Assembly (NCBI RefSeq): GCF_016808095.1
Contig: NC_068970.1
Coordinates: forward strand, 38,164,630-38,228,629
DNA: 64,000 nt
Reading direction: 5' to 3'
Source of the DNA: Vigna angularis
Lineage: Eukaryota > Streptophyta > Magnoliopsida > Fabales > Fabaceae
Shown: positions 58,618 to 64,000 of the stretch, piece by piece
Layout of the letters: the number at the start of each line of letters is the position of its first letter
Numbering within the stretch: position 1 is the stretch's first letter
Position numbers and translations under genes: made by a program
Notes under the pieces: model-generated
Told to the model about the DNA's origin: nothing
Databases searched by the model: none
The model's input: the letters and a program-made list of their open reading frames with translations, nothing else

Positions 58618-60469
58618 ATTCATTTTTTTCTGTATCTTTGTACTTTACATCTGTTCTTAATAATGCAAAAGAAAAAATCACAGCAAAGTTCTGGAAACCA
58701 TAGCAAGTGTTTACTAAGAAAGGAAGAAGGTCCATCGCATCGCTTGTTAATACATCATAAAGTTTAGAGACTTTTGGAGATTGAATCACTTAAAGTAGCG
58801 TCTAATAGTCCTAGATGCACTTAGTGACCAGTAAACTTGTTTGTACCTTAGTTCTCTGAACATTTACAACACAAAAGAATGATAAAAGAATTTCTACTTT
58901 AAAAGAGTCTCATACCTCATCAATAAAAGCAATAATGGAGTCTTATAAAAATTCACCATGTCACGTTTGAAGGTCTAGACAATTAATTTTCCTTTAAAAT
59001 TGGTGTTTTAAAAATATTGTTGATATTGAAAAGTATTTTATTCTTAAAACTCAGAGTCATAAGGTCCAATTCCTAAGTTTAAGATTATCATCGTGTTTCA
59101 TTAGCATGTGTTCATTGAAAACCATTTCTGTAAGGCGTTGCGTCTTAAATTTAAAACTTTCATGTCATCATATTATAAGATCTAAATTTTAAAGTTAAGA
59201 CTTGTGTCTTAAATCTAAGACTCCTGTATATTTGTGTCCTAAATGTAAGATTTTTTTATAAGACTTTATCTTATATTCGAGTTTGACCTCTGTCCTTCTC
59301 AGAGTTGTAGGAGCCTAACAAAACTATTGGTGTTTTCTTATATTATCTCGGACTCAATTGTTTGGTCCCCCACTGATATACTCGAGCAAAGTTGCCAGAT
59401 ATGACTTGTTAGTTAGATGAATTAATATGATTTAAGGGAGGAGCCACGTGGCATTTACCATCAATGAGTGTTGGAAGGCCTACTTTTGAATACAGGAGAT
59501 AATCTATAGAATTTTAGTTGAAATGAATTGTCTTCCTACAATTCTACTGTTTGCAAAGTCCACTAATGGCAAACAATATTTAGATGCTTGTTGATATGTT
59601 CCATACAACGGCACAAAGGGAAACATTCACACATGACAGGCGTGTTTCGAGAAAAGCAAGTATATACAAAAATATCTTGTCAGATAATTTATATTGGTGT
59701 GAACACATTTGGGATGACTGGACAAAACATTTCATAATGTTAAAAATTTAGCAAAATACTACTTTATTCAAAACTAAAAAAAAGGAACTGCAATTTATTT
59801 ATGAATGTTCGGTTCAGAAACTGATGGGAAGTACCACTCTCACTCGGTAGATTCCACGTTCGGAAGAAACTATAGATCCTCACACCGTACAACGCAAAAG
59901 ACCTCCAGTTTCATTTATACACAAGATTTCTGAATCTCGTGTTTTAATATTGCAAAAGTTACGTTAATTTTGGAACGTTTTACAACATTCATATTCTTTC
60001 ATTAATTTACAATGATAATATTCTTTTAATTAGCAACAGTCAAATTTTTTTAAATGCCGTAACACTTAAATTATTTATTATTTTTATTGTTTTTTATTAA
60101 TTTTATTCTTTCTTAACTCTTTTTAAGTGCTGCAACGCTTAAATTATTTATTATTTTTATGGTCTTTTATTAATTTTATTCTTTCCCAACTCTATAAATA
60201 GAGAGCTCTTCCCTCGTTCCAAAACACATCAAAAAAGCAATTTTCTTTCATTTTTCTTTTTTCTTTTCATCTTCTAAAATTATTCGCGCAATACACCACG
60301 GATAAGAGACAGTGAATTTACACGCCTCAGAAAATATTGTTCGTAATTATGTAAGCTTTTATATAACATCTCGTTCGTGTTAATCCCCACAGAAAAGGCT
60401 AAAATGTAAAAAACTAAGTGGCAAAATATTGAAAAAACACTAGAAAAGACAGACCGTGTTGTACCACGT
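58618..60469. other. Intergenic region between the Nudix and ChlI genes
   Basis: AT-rich, no coding domain. Contains the tandem duplication and TATA-like sequence at 60048-60203. The end nearest 60469 holds the ChlI 3' UTR. Confidence 0.6.
60048..60203 (+). repeat. 72-bp tandem duplication followed by a TATA-like box
   Basis: Two units (60048-60120 and 60121-60192) share cttaaattatttattatttt and tattaattttattcttt. ctataaatagagagc follows at 60192, then a pyrimidine-rich leader-like stretch. It resembles a core promoter or an LTR U3/R border, but no gene or LTR partner is seen. Confidence 0.6.
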
Positions 60470-62700
60470 TCAGCGGAAAACCGCATAAAATTTCTCCAGG
60501 ACAAGTAAACCTGAATCTATCGATTCCAAGGGATCCTTTCGAAGACGGTGCCTCAAGCAGTTGGGAATGACAGTGGCAATATCCTCTACACTTACTTTGG
60601 CACTCCCCTTGAGGGCAGCAAGAGCTTTTGCAGATCTGTTTATCACAATGTCTCCTCTTAATCCATCCACATTCAACTCTGCACAAACCTTGGAGATTTT
60701 TACCTTGAGATCACGGTCAATTTCAACAGAAGGAAGAAAACTCCTTGCTGAGGCAATTTGTTGCTGGAGCTTTTCTTGCTGAGCCTTGTAAGAGTGTCGA
60801 AATCCTTTTGGGTTTTTGTCAAAACAAGCTCTCTCCTCTACAATCTTCACCCTTAGCTCAGCATCCCTCACAGTCCCTACTTGAGCATGCATTCCAAACC
60901 TATCCAGCAGCTGTGGCCTAAGTTCTCCTTCTTCAGGGTTGCCTGAACCAATTAGGATAAACCTAGCGGGATGAGAGACTGATATGCCCTCTCTCTCAAC
61001 CGTGTTCCAACCTGATGCGGCAGAATCCAATAATACATCAACTAAGTGATCATCCAAAAGGTTAACTTCATCAACATACAGAATTCCCCTATTAGCTTTG
61101 GCCAGAAGGCCTGGTTCAAAGGACTTTACACCCTCAGTGAGAGCCTTCTCAATGTCTATTGTCCCACACACTCTATCTTCTGTAGCTCCCAATGGCAAAT
61201 CCACCATGTTGATTTTGGAGAAGACAACCTGAAGCTGCTCTCCTTTCAACACACGCTCTCTCACTTCAACGCCCATGAATTCAGGATCTTCGGGGTCTGA
61301 ATTATATGGGTCACCAGCAACAACCTTGATTTCAGGAAGCAAATCAACCAATGATCTAACAGTTGTTGACTTCCCTGTTCCCCTATCCCCCATGATCATT
61401 ACACCTCCAATCTTGGGATCAATCACATTTAGGAGAAGACAAAGCTTCATTTCGTCCTGCCCCACTATAGCAGAAAATGGATACACTGGCCTCTGGCTTT
61501 CATTAAAAGAAATCTTCTGAGCCTGGATTAAGTTTACAGACTTGAGACGTCATCAAAACGGAAAACCAAAAAAAGGAACCACAGAGGTTAAAGGGCCAAA
61601 TTTTATACACATAACCGTAAAGATTTTACATCAGCAACCAACTTTAAAGCACAGATACTTTCACTTGCTTCAGAGATAAATACTGATGAAATGTCCAACC
61701 CTTTACAGAAGTTATGAAAATCTAGTAGTATTTATAAGCATACAAGAATGTATAGCAAAGAAACATCAAATCACTGTCCCTTGAACAAAAAATAGAAATT
61801 GTCCATTTTATGGATAACTTCAAGAAAGAAATGAGATTGGTAATATACATATTTCTAGAAATGATTTATGATGTTAAGGATTTACAGATCTTATTCTGTT
61901 TGAGTAATGTCATTGTCCGAGAAGAATGTTCTTAATTTGGATTTACATAATTGCAATTGTATATTTATTACACCTTACGAACTTTATAAATATATACACA
62001 AAGTAATTATTAAAAAAAAATCAACATAAGTTACCTTACACGGCATTTCATGATGGAACGAAGACAAAAATAAAATAAAAATTATGCTTTTTTAATTAAG
62101 CTCATTTAAAAAGTTAATGATGAGGAGCAAAACGACTGAGTAAAACCTAACAGTGTTTGAAGATATTGAAGGCTACATAGAGTATAAGCCCCATTGCCCT
62201 AACCTTTCCTTCATTTGAGATTTCTTCCCTTGTCCAATCACACCTTGTATGTGAAAATTCAATAGAAACATAGATACAATGGTCCAAAAACTATGTCCCC
62301 AATGTATGCTATGCTAACAATCACTCGAACAACACAAAATTTAGTTTCCTTGGAAGGGGAATACCCTGTTAAAAATTGTGGCTGTAGAATCGGAACATCC
62401 GTAACATACCTGTTCTGAAGCGTTAACTTGAGCGGCAACAGCACTCGCCACTGGGAACGGAGATCTTCCCTTGACGGCGAGAAACCCAAATCCTCCGTAA
62501 GACTTGGGCCCATATATCTGCACTGCAAAGCCACAAAAGAAAGAAGAGAAGCGTTAAAAATCACATCACAATCAGACGCAAAAACAAAGGTTGGGATATG
62601 TACCAGTGGTTTGGGAGAGCGAATTAGTGGGAAGGGATTGGAGAGAGTGGATTGAAGAATGAGGAAGGGCAATTGAAGAACTGTAAAAGGTGGAAGCCAT
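60470..62700 (-). CDS. CHLI: Magnesium chelatase subunit ChlI, chloroplast, 3 exons
   Basis: Exons on the - strand: 62700-62604, 62522-62410, 61522-60470; 420 aa. ChlI is the AAA+ ATPase subunit that with ChlD and ChlH inserts Mg2+ into protoporphyrin IX, the first committed step to chlorophyll, in the plastid. The N-terminus ([20 protein letters not shown]) is a Ser-rich transit peptide of about 60 residues. Walker [10 protein letters not shown] is at 115-123, Walker [12 protein letters not shown] at 216-226, and sensor-like [20 protein letters not shown] follows. C98 and C189 correspond in context to the redox-sensitive pair known in Arabidopsis CHLI1. The C-terminus ends EKFYAVFR. Some substitutions in conserved stretches hint that it may be the divergent CHLI2-like paralogue. 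Intron 2 is 887 bp. Confidence 0.96.
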
Positions 62701-63394
62701 TGTTTTGTTTGTATGCGCCTTCTTCTTCCTTTGTGTTGTGTTATTCACGTTGCTTAGCGGTTTGGCTTAACATGGAAGATTTCATTCACTGTTTTGGTCG
62801 TTTCTCTTTCTCGTTTCTCCTGCTTTCGGTATGCCACTCCATACTCTGTTGGTCACTTTTCATATCTAGCTTTTGTCCTATTCACAAAATATCAGGTCAA
62901 TGCACCATTCCCTCATTAAAAATAATTCATAATAATATTTTTCAATAAAATTAAATATAAATTATTAACTATATATTTTATACCACAACCCGCATTCACT
63001 AACTAACTCAAGTGAAAATGTTTATTAACGTTACTTTCGCCTTGGGAAAAGTTTTACTCTCACGAAAGGATTATGGTTTAAATATTATATTGGTTCTCGT
63101 ATTTTATTTGAAAATTTTAATTAGATTTTCAGATTTTAATTAATCATAATTGAACTTTATTTTTAATTTTAAAATGCGATGCAATTTAATTTTTTAGTAA
63201 TGATGAAATTAATTTATATGTATTTTTTTTATTTTCTTTTAAATAGTTTTGCCATATGTCAAATAAGGATATTATCATGTGATAAAGATATGTGACATAA
63301 TAGGATTTTAATTTTGATACGTAATATTTTTCTTGAAATTAAAAATTCACAAAATTTGATACATAAAAGAGAAGTTAATGTTATTAGTGTAATA
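62701..63394. other. Region upstream of ChlI
   Basis: Should contain the ChlI 5' UTR and promoter (reading leftward). It becomes very AT-rich beyond about 62930. No gene or clear light-regulatory element could be assigned by eye. Confidence 0.55.
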
Positions 63395-64000
63395 TGTAAC
63401 ATTCCAAAAATATAGCACACAACTATATACAGGTGTCAACATTTAATAATATGATAGAACAGTTACTACAATAATAAAGTCAAACTTACAATTATTACAA
63501 AAATAATTATAAATTTTTTTTTCGAACTTTACAAGAGCTTCCTATAATATTATCGAACGTTCATTATATAACCGAATGATTATGTTTACAAAACAAAATA
63601 GTGAACGGTCGGTTCACCAAAACTATCTATACTATATGACCGAACAGTCATCTCCTATTCAGTAGGAGTCTCACCTTCCAACTCCTGTTCCAAAGTAAGA
63701 TCTTTCCCTTCTGCTCACATTTAAGGATGATCATTGCGATAGAAAACCGAACGACAACATGGATAAAAATAGAAAATAAGGATAAGCTACTATAATTCAA
63801 TTGAGCATGCATTCATACATGAAATAAAACTACAAATAACTACAAACCGAACGTTATAGCATACAAGAGCCAACGTAGATATCACACATAACTTGAATAT
63901 CATAATTCACGTACGACTGACACTTGACTTGACCATCCGGATTGTATGAATGCGTAGCTTGAGGCCGTTCGTGCACTCGGGTGGTGTAGTAACTGGAAAA
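63395..64000 (+). repeat. Probable start of an LTR retrotransposon, cut by the window end
   Basis: TGTAACATTCCAAAAATATAG resembles a common plant gypsy LTR start (TGTAAC...CC). Downstream are repeated palindrome-like words also seen in the 31-kb element (gaacggtcggttc at about 63602, gaccgaacagtc at about 63638, aaccgaacg). The second end lies outside the window. Confidence 0.45.

Overview
The window is plant nuclear DNA: AT-rich, with intron-split genes, a nuclear tRNA gene, many LTR retrotransposons and a Mutator-like transposon. A magnesium chelatase subunit, a plant glutamate-receptor-like channel and an IQ-domain (IQD) protein place it in a flowering plant. Repeat style and protein wording fit a papilionoid legume (Vigna, Phaseolus or Glycine type), but that is an inference. 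There is no bacterial operon, CRISPR array or phage.

Five host protein genes look intact after splicing by eye. (1) API5/AAC-11 family gene, + strand, 1160-22021, 16 exons, 552 aa. (2) Glutamate-receptor-like channel, - strand, 22668-26167, 5 exons, 896 aa, convergent with API5. (3) Short IQD protein, + strand, 46891-49554, 5 exons, 294 aa. (4) CoA-type Nudix hydrolase, + strand, 56552-58617, 4 exons, 288 aa. (5) Magnesium chelatase subunit ChlI, - strand, 60470-62700, 3 exons, 420 aa. A tRNA gene (anticodon UAU by position) lies at 44780-44853. These genes act in unrelated processes and share no visible common regulation.

The rest is mostly transposable elements. API5 intron 12 (5891-20947, about 15 kb) is a nest of Ty1/copia and Ty3/gypsy elements. 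One insertion can be read base by base: a copia element at 11970-16755 sits inside a gypsy LTR, flanked by the 5-bp repeat AAGCT, and the undisturbed version of that LTR survives at 20165-20496. From 27870 to 36325 a - strand copia element has been split by a non-autonomous LTR element (31219-35336) that carries 126-bp tandem repeats and palindromic minisatellites. From 36335 to 43640 lie fragments: a plant-mobile-domain (MAIN-like) remnant, two oppositely oriented copies of a roughly 1.2-kb LTR-like repeat that also occurs inside the 31-kb element, a SIRE-type copia remnant and a gypsy protease remnant.

At 50857-55768 there is a structurally complete Mutator-like element: 252-bp terminal inverted repeats, a perfect 9-bp target-site duplication (ATAATTTTT), a broken MuDR-type transposase on + and a broken GRF zinc-finger ORF on -. 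The last 600 bases look like the start of another LTR element.

I found no convincing new biological system. The most useful observations are the readable nested-insertion history inside API5, the architecture of the 31-kb non-autonomous element, the Mutator element with its antisense GRF ORF, and a small duplicated piece of Nudix exon 1 upstream of the gene. All exon borders were placed by eye from GT-AG sites, reading frame and family resemblance.
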